Shown one piece after another: positions 1 to 7,576 of a stretch of 64,000 bases of DNA (the first letter of the stretch is position 1; the number at the start of each line of letters is the position of its first letter). This DNA comes from Bacillus sp. FJAT-45037 (GTDB lineage Bacteria > Bacillota > Bacilli > Bacillales > Bacillaceae_D). The notes under the pieces are model-generated. The model was not told where the DNA came from. It made no database searches and saw only the letters and a list, made by a program, of their open reading frames with translations. The position numbers were made by a program, and so were the translations under genes. Location of the stretch: the NCBI RefSeq assembly GCF_002797325.1, contig NZ_KZ454938.1:694267-758266 (forward strand), read 5' to 3'.

Positions 1-169
1 AAAGAGACAAGTGCTCATCTTACTAACGTCCTTTATAAAACAATATCATACCACATACAGTTGGCTTTTAATAGGGAATCAAGTCGATAAACGAGCACTA
101 ATTTTGTTATATTTTAGGATTTTTTACCTATTCATAGTGTAAATGGGCGCGCTTGATGGTTGAGGTGTG
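1..169. other. intergenic, no gene seen
   Basis: A+T-rich stretch before the first gene. I see no ORF with a ribosome site and no clear hairpin. It is the downstream flank of the minus-strand gene at 170-808 and may hold the end of a gene lying outside the window. Confidence 0.4.
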
Positions 170-808
170 CTAATTGATGGACTGTGCTATTTTTAGTAAT
201 TGTTCCTCACTAACCGTTTCGCTTGAGAGGTTGTAGGTTAGGCCCTGATCCGACCAACTAACTTGAATCCATGACTCGTGCTCGCTATTTACGATTCGTT
301 CTGTATCTCCTTTACTAAAAGTTGATTTCACATAGTTGATATGAAGATTAATGGTTTCATTTTCCTCATTTTTGTAAGGAAGAAGCAACGTTGTGCTATC
401 GTTTTGCTTATAGACTGTAACAAAATTATAGGCAAATCCTGATGGCATTGAAGCAGGCTGTTTCGGTTCAAATGGGAGATCTTCGGTAGCTTCTGTGATC
501 GTAGCGTAGTTGGTATATTCAATGTCTGGAGGCTGGTTCGTGTTGAGTAAATGGAAAAGACATACCACAATTAATGGCAGGGCCAAAGCATATTTATATC
601 GTTCATTATAGATCATCTCGTCTACCCTCAATGCTGCGAACCATGAGACATACATGATCACTAAAAACAAAAAGGCAAAGATTAAAAGCATCATGCCAGT
701 TTGTAAGGAATGAAGCCAACTAGCTAATAACAGGCTAGTTAGTTGAAGCAAGCCATACATAAAACCGAAAAAGAACAAGATCAACGGCATTTTTTTTAAA
801 GCTGACAT
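170..808 (-). CDS. membrane protein with DUF4367-like C-terminus
   Basis: 212 residues. Three hydrophobic segments lie in the first 90 residues (about 8-30, 36-60 and 74-90), then a soluble extracytoplasmic part. The C-terminal 70 residues (pattern WIQVSWSDQGLTY followed by SEEQLLKIAQSI) resemble the end of DUF4367/anti-sigma-associated domains, where a strand is followed by 'S.EELLKIAESL'. The start ATG follows an AGGGGGGAT ribosome site. It is transcribed away from the lipoprotein cluster at 947-3608. Function unknown; a role in envelope sensing is only an inference from the architecture. Confidence 0.75.
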   Translation of the reverse strand: MSALKKMPLILFFFGFMYGLLQLTSLLLASWLHSLQTGMMLLIFAFLFLVIMYVSWFAALRVDEMIYNERYKYALALPLIVVCLFHLLNTNQPPDIEYTNYATITEATEDLPFEPKQPASMPSGFAYNFVTVYKQNDSTTLLLPYKNEENETINLHINYVKSTFSKGDTERIVNSEHESWIQVSWSDQGLTYNLSSETVSEEQLLKIAQSIN

Positions 809-946
809 GAAATCCCCCCTAACTACAAGATACCATAAATTCCAAATGATGATTAGATTATGTAAACAGACAACTCAAAAACTGGAAAAAGATCAAGTCC
901 ATTATAGGGAATTAATGTTAGGATATGTAGAGAGAGGAGGGAGAAT

Positions 947-1624
947 ATGACGATTATCGTGCCTAACTGGATTGCTGCATTTCTGAATCCTATCTCATTA
1001 ATTGCTCTTTTATATGTGGTTTATGTTTTACTAATTCAAGTAGACAAACTAGCAAGACTAGAACTCTCTGAAAAAGAGATGACGTGGGTAAGTGGGATCT
1101 TAACAATTAGTACATGGATCTTCCTTCAAAGCATGGTTTTTTCTACTCACTATACGTATTCAGATACTCATTATGTTTCAGGTGATTGGAATAAATTATA
1201 TCCACCTTATGAAAATAAGCAGATGATTACAACAGATCAAAACATGGTTCGAATTTGGAGTGACGAGCCTTATCCACATGAGGCAGACTATGTATTTTTT
1301 ACAAGATATGCAGATCGAATACGAGTTGAGGTCACGCAGCATTTGGAACAACGCAGTGTGGAAGAGGTAGTCGAACTAGGTAAAGAGTATTTTAAACAGG
1401 CAGATAAAGAAGATTTAGAATATCGTACGTTTTCAATCAACCATTATTTAGAGAGAATCATAGCCCCTAAATTTAGGTCGATCTTAAAGGATTTAATAGC
1501 TGAGTACCCAGTTAAAGAGCTAGATGAAGAGAAGGTTCGTAACTTGGTAAAAGAAGCTGAATTGGAAATCAAAAGTGAATATCCAGATTACTTCGTGGAG
1601 TTCTTAGAGGTTGAGCGACTTTGA
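947..1624 (+). CDS. hypothetical membrane-anchored protein
   Basis: 225 residues, ATG preceded by AGAGAGGAGGGAG. Two N-terminal hydrophobic segments (about 8-32 and 47-66) are followed by a charged domain rich in Glu/Lys and predicted helix. I do not recognise the family. It heads a run of four closely spaced plus-strand genes (947-3608) that all encode membrane-anchored or lipid-anchored products, so a shared envelope role is likely but unspecified. Confidence 0.7.
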   Translation: MTIIVPNWIAAFLNPISLIALLYVVYVLLIQVDKLARLELSEKEMTWVSGILTISTWIFLQSMVFSTHYTYSDTHYVSGDWNKLYPPYENKQMITTDQNMVRIWSDEPYPHEADYVFFTRYADRIRVEVTQHLEQRSVEEVVELGKEYFKQADKEDLEYRTFSINHYLERIIAPKFRSILKDLIAEYPVKELDEEKVRNLVKEAELEIKSEYPDYFVEFLEVERL

Positions 1625-1662
1625 TGGGTGCAGTCTGTTGATTTTGAGAAAGTGAGAGGGAT

Positions 1663-2184
1663 ATGACAAAAAGAGAAAAAAATATAATAGTAGGTGTTTC
1701 GATCTTGTTTCTTATTTATTCCGCTATATTAATATGGGCATGGGATGAGAGGATAGCCCCATATGAGCGGTTAGGGATGTATGCGATGCATGAATATGAG
1801 GACGTAAGAGACACAGCTGTTCAAGCAAAAGAATATTTTACTGACATTGTAGAAGGAGAGGCGGAGTATTTGGAAAATGAGATTTGGTTAGTACAAACCT
1901 CTTTTTCTACGCGTTATATGGGTACGATTAATCAAGAAGCCGAGCAAATCAATCTACTTTTAAATGAAAGCCGAACTGCTTTTGCTGAGGGAAATGAAGA
2001 GAACGCAATTTATTTATTAGAAGATGCGATAAACGTATTTGAGTTAATAAGTATTAAATCAGATCGATTAGAGTCTTTTAAAGATAGATATTCCTATTTT
2101 GAAGTCGGTTATCAAGTAGAGAGAGGGAATTATTTTTCTAGTGAGCTTTACCAATATTTAGAGGACGGGGAGTGGGAAGAATGA
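1663..2184 (+). CDS. hypothetical single-span membrane protein
   Basis: 173 residues with one N-terminal transmembrane helix (about 8-28) and a predominantly helical Glu-rich exterior domain (about 40-130) with coiled-coil character. Ribosome site GTGAGAGGG. Its TGA stop overlaps the ATG of the next gene (ATGA at 2181-2184), so the two are probably translationally coupled. Family not recognised. Confidence 0.7.
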   Translation: MTKREKNIIVGVSILFLIYSAILIWAWDERIAPYERLGMYAMHEYEDVRDTAVQAKEYFTDIVEGEAEYLENEIWLVQTSFSTRYMGTINQEAEQINLLLNESRTAFAEGNEENAIYLLEDAINVFELISIKSDRLESFKDRYSYFEVGYQVERGNYFSSELYQYLEDGEWEE

Positions 2185-3044
2185 AGATCCAACTAGTGCT
2201 TTTATTTATAATCTTATTATTGATAACCAGTGCATGTGGGCAAGGAGCGAGTCCTTCTAGTCAGGATGCAGATAGTGCAGAACCTTCTATCACTAACGAG
2301 GAATGGCTGATAGCGGCGGATAATGAAGAGCAAGCTGTTGCTCTTATTCGTTCGTTTGTTGATGCAGAATTAGCGACAGAAGCTTACTCAGGCCTTTATT
2401 TAGAGTGGGAACCACATAAACACTTCGTCGTCTTAATTCAAGAAGACGAGAATGTGAACGAAGTAGGAGAACGCTTAGAACAGTTTTCCTATGAAGAGAT
2501 GGGGGATGAAGGTCAATTTCCAGTGCGGTTAATACCAGCCACCTACTCTTATCAAGAGCTTGATGATGTAGTAAGTAAAATCACTCAATCAAGCGATATG
2601 CTCATGGTTAATGGTCAACATATATTGTCATGGGGGGTAATGGAGAAAGAGAATCATGTTGAGCTTCAAGTACCATCTAAAGAAGGCGTAGACCTAAACG
2701 TACTAAACAAAATAATAGATGATCGCCATGACATTCTTCATCTGAGAGAAGGTGTGATGGAAGAATTAGATGAAGATGGTTTACCAACTGTCGAACCTAA
2801 TAGAAGAGGTGTCATTTTAGAGGTGAACGAGGAAGTAGACAACGGAATTGTCATCTTTATAGAAGAAGAGCTCTATGCATCCATTGACAGTTTTACTGTG
2901 CTGAAAACTGAACATGGGGAGGATCTGTCTTTGCACGAACTAGAGGTAGGGCAAGAAGTGACTGTGTGGATAGACGGTGCTATGGAAGCCTCTTTACCAT
3001 CGTCCGGATATGCTGCGGCCATTTTGTTGCACTCAAATGATTAG
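2181..3044 (+). CDS. lipoprotein with DUF3221-like C-terminal domain
   Basis: 287 residues from ATG 2181. A GTG at 2172 would add three codons, but the ATGA overlap with the previous gene and the GGGGAGTGGGA ribosome site favour 2181. The signal peptide ends in a lipobox (ITSAC), so the protein should be a membrane-attached lipoprotein. The last 75 residues (GVILEVNEE ... GQEVTVWIDG ... SSGYAAAI) look like the DUF3221/YobA-type beta domain common in Bacillus lipoproteins. The middle part is acidic and unrecognised. Confidence 0.75.
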   Translation: MKIQLVLLFIILLLITSACGQGASPSSQDADSAEPSITNEEWLIAADNEEQAVALIRSFVDAELATEAYSGLYLEWEPHKHFVVLIQEDENVNEVGERLEQFSYEEMGDEGQFPVRLIPATYSYQELDDVVSKITQSSDMLMVNGQHILSWGVMEKENHVELQVPSKEGVDLNVLNKIIDDRHDILHLREGVMEELDEDGLPTVEPNRRGVILEVNEEVDNGIVIFIEEELYASIDSFTVLKTEHGEDLSLHELEVGQEVTVWIDGAMEASLPSSGYAAAILLHSND

Positions 3045-3065
3045 AAAGAAGGAAGTGTTTTCGTT

Positions 3066-3608
3066 TTGAAATGGAAAATGTCTTTGATTGCTTTTATATT
3101 GTTCTTATCAGCTTGTTCCAATCAGGCACTTAAACTTGATGACCCAGTTATGATATTAGATGGGAATGAGGTTACATTCTCTGATGTTGGGAGTGCACAT
3201 CCGTTAGAAGAAGAATATATTTTAGCGTATGCACTTAATGAAATTATCATGATCGAAGCTAAGAAACACGGCATCGAAATAACTAATGAAGAAATTCGTC
3301 AACAAGTATTGAACAAACTTCCAGGTTATGAAGAGATGGAAATAAGTGAAGTGATTGAAAGTATGGGGAAAACAGACTTTGTCCATGAACAAGCACAAAG
3401 ACTTCAAATGTCAGCCGAAGAGTTCTTTCTTCAATATCTAACTGAAAGAGAGAAAAAATCTTTATATACAAATCATTATATAGAGTTGCAATTTGGCAGC
3501 ATTGATTCATCAACGGATATAGATGAGTATGTTCAGCAAATTCATTTACATCAAGAAGAACTGTTAGCCGAGTATAAAGAAAAGGGAAGATTAGTGTTGG
3601 TAGATTAA
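3066..3608 (+). CDS. lipoprotein with SurA-N-like domain, no PPIase domain
   Basis: 180 residues from TTG 3066 (AAGGAAG ribosome site about 10 bp upstream; ATG 3078 is an alternative). Lipobox LSACS at about residues 14-18. The rest (helices containing ALNEIIMIEAKKHGIEIT and EEIRQQV) resembles the N-terminal chaperone part of SurA/PrsA foldases, but the protein ends before any rotamase domain. Last gene of the 947-3608 cluster and followed by a terminator. Likely a lipid-anchored folding helper or a relic of one. Confidence 0.65.
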   Translation: MKWKMSLIAFILFLSACSNQALKLDDPVMILDGNEVTFSDVGSAHPLEEEYILAYALNEIIMIEAKKHGIEITNEEIRQQVLNKLPGYEEMEISEVIESMGKTDFVHEQAQRLQMSAEEFFLQYLTEREKKSLYTNHYIELQFGSIDSSTDIDEYVQQIHLHQEELLAEYKEKGRLVLVD

Positions 3609-3625
3609 TTTAACAATCGATTGAA

Positions 3626-3660
3626 GGGGGAGCGGCTTAAACGCACCCCCAATTGTTTGT
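3626..3660 (+). terminator. rho-independent terminator
   Basis: GGGGG/CCCCC stem with an inner GCG/CGC after an A-A mismatch, followed by AATTGTTTGTT. Ends the 947-3608 gene run. Confidence 0.75.
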
Positions 3661-3730
3661 TCGAATCCTCGTTGGTTAAATTACTTATGCCCTAGCCTCT
3701 TTAAGCGTTTCATCCTTCGATGTTGATCTT

Positions 3731-4189
3731 CTAGCTCCTAAACCAACTAAACCCGTAATACGTACCTGCTGCGAACACGAGAATCCATGCAACAAGGCTA
3801 GCGGTCATCCACCATGTCGCAGCCTTTTTAGTGGCTCCGAGTGCAAGTGCCATGAGAATCGTCAAATGCGTGCCGATAATGAGTGGTCCACCAATCGAGA
3901 GGCCAGGTAAACCGTATTTGTTCCAAACACGTGTCGCTCGTTCTTGACGTTTTGTCGGTGGTTGCTCCTCAATGCCTTTCTTTTCACGACGATGTGCACG
4001 CCATTCCACAAATTTCTCATAGAAGACAACAACTAACAGAACGGTTAACATGTTTCCGACAAAACCGACAACGGAGACAAGGACAGGATTAAGTCCCCGA
4101 ATGATTCCAATGGGAATGACGACAATCGCTTCAAGCCACGGTGTTGCTGCTGCCAGAAACACTAAAATATATTCCCACAATATTTGCAT
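3731..4189 (-). CDS. small multidrug export protein family (Sm_multidrug_ex)
   Basis: 152 residues with four hydrophobic segments. Features typical of the family (PF06695) are the early PWLEAIVVIPIGI segment and the later G-P-rich GLSIGGPLIIGTH segment. A basic loop (about 60-85) separates the halves. The family is poorly characterised despite its name, so substrate is unknown. It lies downstream of mrpG on the same strand with a 34-bp gap and could be read from the mrp transcript. Confidence 0.75.
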   Translation of the reverse strand: MQILWEYILVFLAAATPWLEAIVVIPIGIIRGLNPVLVSVVGFVGNMLTVLLVVVFYEKFVEWRAHRREKKGIEEQPPTKRQERATRVWNKYGLPGLSIGGPLIIGTHLTILMALALGATKKAATWWMTASLVAWILVFAAGTYYGFSWFRS

Positions 4190-4223
4190 GAATAATCTCC
4201 CCCTAAAAAGAAAAGAAGCAGTC

Positions 4224-4586
4224 TTAAGACCTGCTTCCCTTCATCTTCTTATCATACATTTTCTTTAAATCATCTTGCTTGCTGATCCCAGCTAATGGCA
4301 CACCTACACGATAAGCAGAGCGTCCCATCATCATACCAGCTACAGGAGCGGTTAAGAACACGAATAGAATCGTAAGCAACAACTTACCGATAAACATGTC
4401 ATGAGTCAAGAAGAAATACAAGAACGTTGCGAACATAATCGAGATGACACCGAGTGTTGCACTTTTTGTCGCAGCGTGTAATCGTCCGTATACATCAGGA
4501 AAACGAATGATCCCGATCGAACCCAGCAAGCTTAAAAACCCACCAAGTAAAATAAAGATGCTTAGAATGATCTCAACCGCGGTCAA
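4224..4586 (-). CDS. mrpG: Na+/H+ antiporter subunit MrpG
   Basis: About 120 residues with three membrane spans (motif GSIGIIRFPDVYGRLHAATK is the family signature). I place the start at TTG 4586 rather than the longer frame from 4622, because AAAGGGG sits 8 nt upstream and the length then matches other MrpG proteins (about 120-125). It overlaps the end of mrpF. Last gene of the mrp operon; part of the hetero-oligomeric antiporter needed for Na+ resistance and pH homeostasis. Confidence 0.9.
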   Translation of the reverse strand: MTAVEIILSIFILLGGFLSLLGSIGIIRFPDVYGRLHAATKSATLGVISIMFATFLYFFLTHDMFIGKLLLTILFVFLTAPVAGMMMGRSAYRVGVPLAGISKQDDLKKMYDKKMKGSRS

Positions 4587-4848
4587 AGACAACACCCCTT
4601 TCAATAAATTTAGAAAGCGCAATCGAACCTACAAAGGCAAGAATGCTGATGACAAGAACAACCTCTGAATAAGCAAGCGTATCTTGAAGGATCATAATGA
4701 CACCAATAAACCCAATTAAATTAATGCCAAACGTATCGAGCGCTACGATGCGGTCAGACATCGTAGGGCCGATTAACGTACGGATAAAGCAAATGAACAA
4801 CGATACAGACATGACCATAAGAACAATCATTAAAATTGAATGAAACAT
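4573..4848 (-). CDS. mrpF: Na+/H+ antiporter subunit MrpF
   Basis: 91 residues and three membrane helices; the segment RTLIGPTMSDRIVALDTFG is the characteristic MrpF motif. Its ATG shares one base with the mrpE stop (TAATG), indicating translational coupling. Works only as part of the seven-subunit Mrp complex in the cytoplasmic membrane. Confidence 0.92.
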   Translation of the reverse strand: MFHSILMIVLMVMSVSLFICFIRTLIGPTMSDRIVALDTFGINLIGFIGVIMILQDTLAYSEVVLVISILAFVGSIALSKFIERGVVFDRG

Positions 4849-5324
4849 TACTTGGTCACCTCCAAAATCGCACGTTCAAATGTGTTATGAATTTCACGGA
4901 TCATTTCCTCTTTATTTGGAACATCGATCGCATGAATGTAAATATACTTATTATCATCTGAAAAATCCATCGATAGTGTACCAGGTGTTAGTGAGACAAG
5001 GCAAGCAAGTAAGCTTAGCTCCCACTTTGTTTCTAGCTTCGTCGGTACAGCTACAATTCCCGGTTGAATGTTCATCTTAGGGCTTAAGACGATTCTTATC
5101 ATATCAATATTTGAAAGAACTAATTCTTTCAAAAACAACCCAATTAACTTAATGACGGCCCACACACGACGCATGTAAAAGTCAAAGCGTAAGAAGCGAC
5201 GTAAGACAAACAAAATGAGAATCCCGACAACGTACCCGATGAAGAAGTCTACACCTGTATAGCTATTTTGAAAGTTGACCCAGATGATCGCAATGACAAG
5301 ATTTAATAAAATTTGAAAAGCCAT
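4848..5324 (-). CDS. mrpE: Na+/H+ antiporter subunit MrpE
   Basis: 158 residues, hydrophobic N-terminus (about 1-45) then a second membrane-proximal segment and a cytoplasmic C-terminal half with the family pattern SLTPGTLSMDF. Six bases downstream of mrpD. Helps assembly and stability of the Mrp complex in characterised Bacillus homologues. Confidence 0.92.
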   Translation of the reverse strand: MAFQILLNLVIAIIWVNFQNSYTGVDFFIGYVVGILILFVLRRFLRFDFYMRRVWAVIKLIGLFLKELVLSNIDMIRIVLSPKMNIQPGIVAVPTKLETKWELSLLACLVSLTPGTLSMDFSDDNKYIYIHAIDVPNKEEMIREIHNTFERAILEVTK

Positions 5325-5329
5325 AGCAA

Positions 5330-6811
5330 CTACTCCTTAAGGACAGATTCGATATAAATCGTTGGGTCTAGTAATTGTTCTGCAACCTGCAATGAATATT
5401 GGAAAATCGGTTCGGCTGCAAAACCTAAAATAATCGTAAGGGCTACAAGTGGCACAATCGGCAACAGGAGCTTACCAACTTTGTAGTTTGCTTGTGCTTC
5501 TGTGTGCTTTTGTTCGCCCCAGAATGCGTAGATGAAGATCTTCATCATCGAGAATAGAGTAAGGAGACCAACGGCTAAAGCAACCCCTGCAATAATGTAA
5601 TTCTCTTCAAGGAATGCAGCTAAAATAAGCGCAAACTTACTGAAAAATCCACTTAGAGGTGGGATACCTGCAAGTGAGATCGCAGAGATAAAGAACATCC
5701 ATGCTAGTAGTGGGTGTGTTTTTAGTAGTCCACCCATTTTCTTTAAGTCCGTTGTTCCGGTAATTTTTTGAGTTGCCCCAGCAAATAAGAACAAGGCCGC
5801 TTTAACAATAATGTGGTGGGCGATATAGTAGATCGCACCAGCAATGGCTAGTTGAGTGTAAATACCTAGCCCCATCACCATGTAACCAACCTGACTAATG
5901 ATGTGATAAGACAGGATTCGTTTGAAGTCGAACTGTGAAACGGCTCCAAGGACCCCAAAGACCATCGTTAACCCTGCTAAGATCAGGATTAAGTTGTGCG
6001 TAAATCCTGGATCATGCGTGAAAATTAGTGTGAAGGTACGCATGATCGCATAAATACCAACCTTCGTTAGTAGTCCCCCGAATAACGCGGCAATCGCTGC
6101 TGGTGGCCCGTAGTAAGAACGTGGCAACCAGAAATAAAGAGGGAATAATCCACCTTTCATCGCAAAGACCACTAAGAATAAAACGGCGATTACGTTAAGG
6201 ACACCAGTTTGTTCAAGTTGCCCAACTTTTACGGCTAAGTCAGCCATATTTAACGTGCCTGTCACCGCGTAGATATAACCAACACCAACGAGGAACAAGA
6301 TTGATGCGAACACGTTGATAATGACATATTTTAATGATTCACGTAATTGATACTTCGTCCCGCCCATTACGATTAAAATATAAGATGAAATCAACATGAC
6401 CTCGAAGAAGACGAATAAGTTGAATAAATCTCCTGTCAAGAATGCTCCATTCACCCCAGCAAGTAAGAAGAAGTAGAACGGATAGAAGTAGAACTTCTCA
6501 CGTTCTGATGAGATCGTTTGAAAAGCAAAGAACAAACAAACAACCCCGACAATACTTGCTAAAATGACCATCATTGTCGCAAACAGATCAGCAACAAGCA
6601 CGATACCAAATGGTGCCTGCCAGTTCCCTAATTCAAGAACGGCGATTCCGTCCTGATACACAACAATGGCAATATAGATCGAAACAAGCAACATCGCAAC
6701 CGCAGTAAAGGCACTGACTACACGTTGAAGGTTATGATGCTTTGCAAATAAGATAAGAATTGTACCTACAATAAATGGGATTAGAATCGGTAGTATGATT
6801 AAGTTATTCAT
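5330..6811 (-). CDS. mrpD: Na+/H+ antiporter subunit MrpD
   Basis: 493 residues, about 14 membrane spans, homologous to proton-pumping subunits NuoM/NuoN of complex I. The NuoN-type core is visible (FFEVMLISSYILIV near residue 135, with the conserved membrane Glu; LLTKVGIYAIMR near 246). Start ATG overlaps the mrpC stop by 8 bp. Thought to carry one of the ion paths of the antiporter. Confidence 0.95.
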   Translation of the reverse strand: MNNLIILPILIPFIVGTILILFAKHHNLQRVVSAFTAVAMLLVSIYIAIVVYQDGIAVLELGNWQAPFGIVLVADLFATMMVILASIVGVVCLFFAFQTISSEREKFYFYPFYFFLLAGVNGAFLTGDLFNLFVFFEVMLISSYILIVMGGTKYQLRESLKYVIINVFASILFLVGVGYIYAVTGTLNMADLAVKVGQLEQTGVLNVIAVLFLVVFAMKGGLFPLYFWLPRSYYGPPAAIAALFGGLLTKVGIYAIMRTFTLIFTHDPGFTHNLILILAGLTMVFGVLGAVSQFDFKRILSYHIISQVGYMVMGLGIYTQLAIAGAIYYIAHHIIVKAALFLFAGATQKITGTTDLKKMGGLLKTHPLLAWMFFISAISLAGIPPLSGFFSKFALILAAFLEENYIIAGVALAVGLLTLFSMMKIFIYAFWGEQKHTEAQANYKVGKLLLPIVPLVALTIILGFAAEPIFQYSLQVAEQLLDPTIYIESVLKE

Positions 6812-7142
6812 CTGCAGATCCCCTTAATTGGTCTAAATCATCTGTCTTGTGCTCTTTATACGTTCTATAGGCAAGCACAAGTAAGAATGAAGTGACCCCA
6901 AAACTAATAACAATTGCTGTTAAAACTAGTGCTTGTGGCAACGGATCAGTGAAAGTCGTTGCTTCAAGACTAAGTAGTGGTGGTGCGCCTCGTTGTAAGC
7001 CAGCCATCGTCAAAATAAGAAGATGGGCTCCATGAGAAAGTAAGATTAACCCTACAATAACGCGTAATATGCTTTTTGTAAGAATAAGATACGTTCCGAC
7101 CATAAAGAGGACACCAACAGTGATGGACATTAAAATTTCCAT
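6804..7142 (-). CDS. mrpC: Na+/H+ antiporter subunit MrpC
   Basis: 112 residues and three helices, homologous to NuoK of complex I (LILLSHGAHLLILTMAG motif). ATG shares a base with the mrpB stop. Full-length for the family. Confidence 0.93.
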   Translation of the reverse strand: MEILMSITVGVLFMVGTYLILTKSILRVIVGLILLSHGAHLLILTMAGLQRGAPPLLSLEATTFTDPLPQALVLTAIVISFGVTSFLLVLAYRTYKEHKTDDLDQLRGSADE

Positions 7143-7576
7143 TACATATCATCCTCCGCAATCGTAAGAATTATCAATAGAGCAATCCCGACAACAACTA
7201 AATAAATGCCTAAATCAAAAGGTAGTGCTGTTGTTAATTCGGTCTCACCTAGAATGGGGATTTGGTAGTACTCAAAATATTGAGTTAGAAATGGATCTCC
7301 AACTAACATTCCACCAAATCCTGTAGCGATCGCTAACAATAGACCAAAAGCGATCATTTTTGTGAAGTCAAATGGAATGGCTTTTTTGATGCTCTTCATA
7401 TCAAATCCAAGATACATCAATAATAAAGCACTTGCTGTCATTAATCCGCCGATAAAACCTCCGCCGGGGTTATTGTGACCGGCGAAGAATAAATAAACGG
7501 AAAATGTCAGGATGATGAATGTCACAATACGAGTAACAGAATGAAGAAGGACATCATTAGATTTTATATTCTTCAC
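7142..7576 (-). CDS. mrpB: Na+/H+ antiporter subunit MrpB
   Basis: 144 residues and four helices, with the MnhB signature GHNNPGGGFIGGL near residue 30. GTG start overlapping the mrpA TGA by 4 bp (GTGA). Equivalent to a C-terminal domain fused onto MrpA in some other families. Confidence 0.94.
   Translation of the reverse strand: MKNIKSNDVLLHSVTRIVTFIILTFSVYLFFAGHNNPGGGFIGGLMTASALLLMYLGFDMKSIKKAIPFDFTKMIAFGLLLAIATGFGGMLVGDPFLTQYFEYYQIPILGETELTTALPFDLGIYLVVVGIALLIILTIAEDDM

Noticed and set aside
3883-4268. Plus-strand frames opposite the export gene and mrpG
   Set aside because: Shadows of real genes on the other strand, without ribosome sites.
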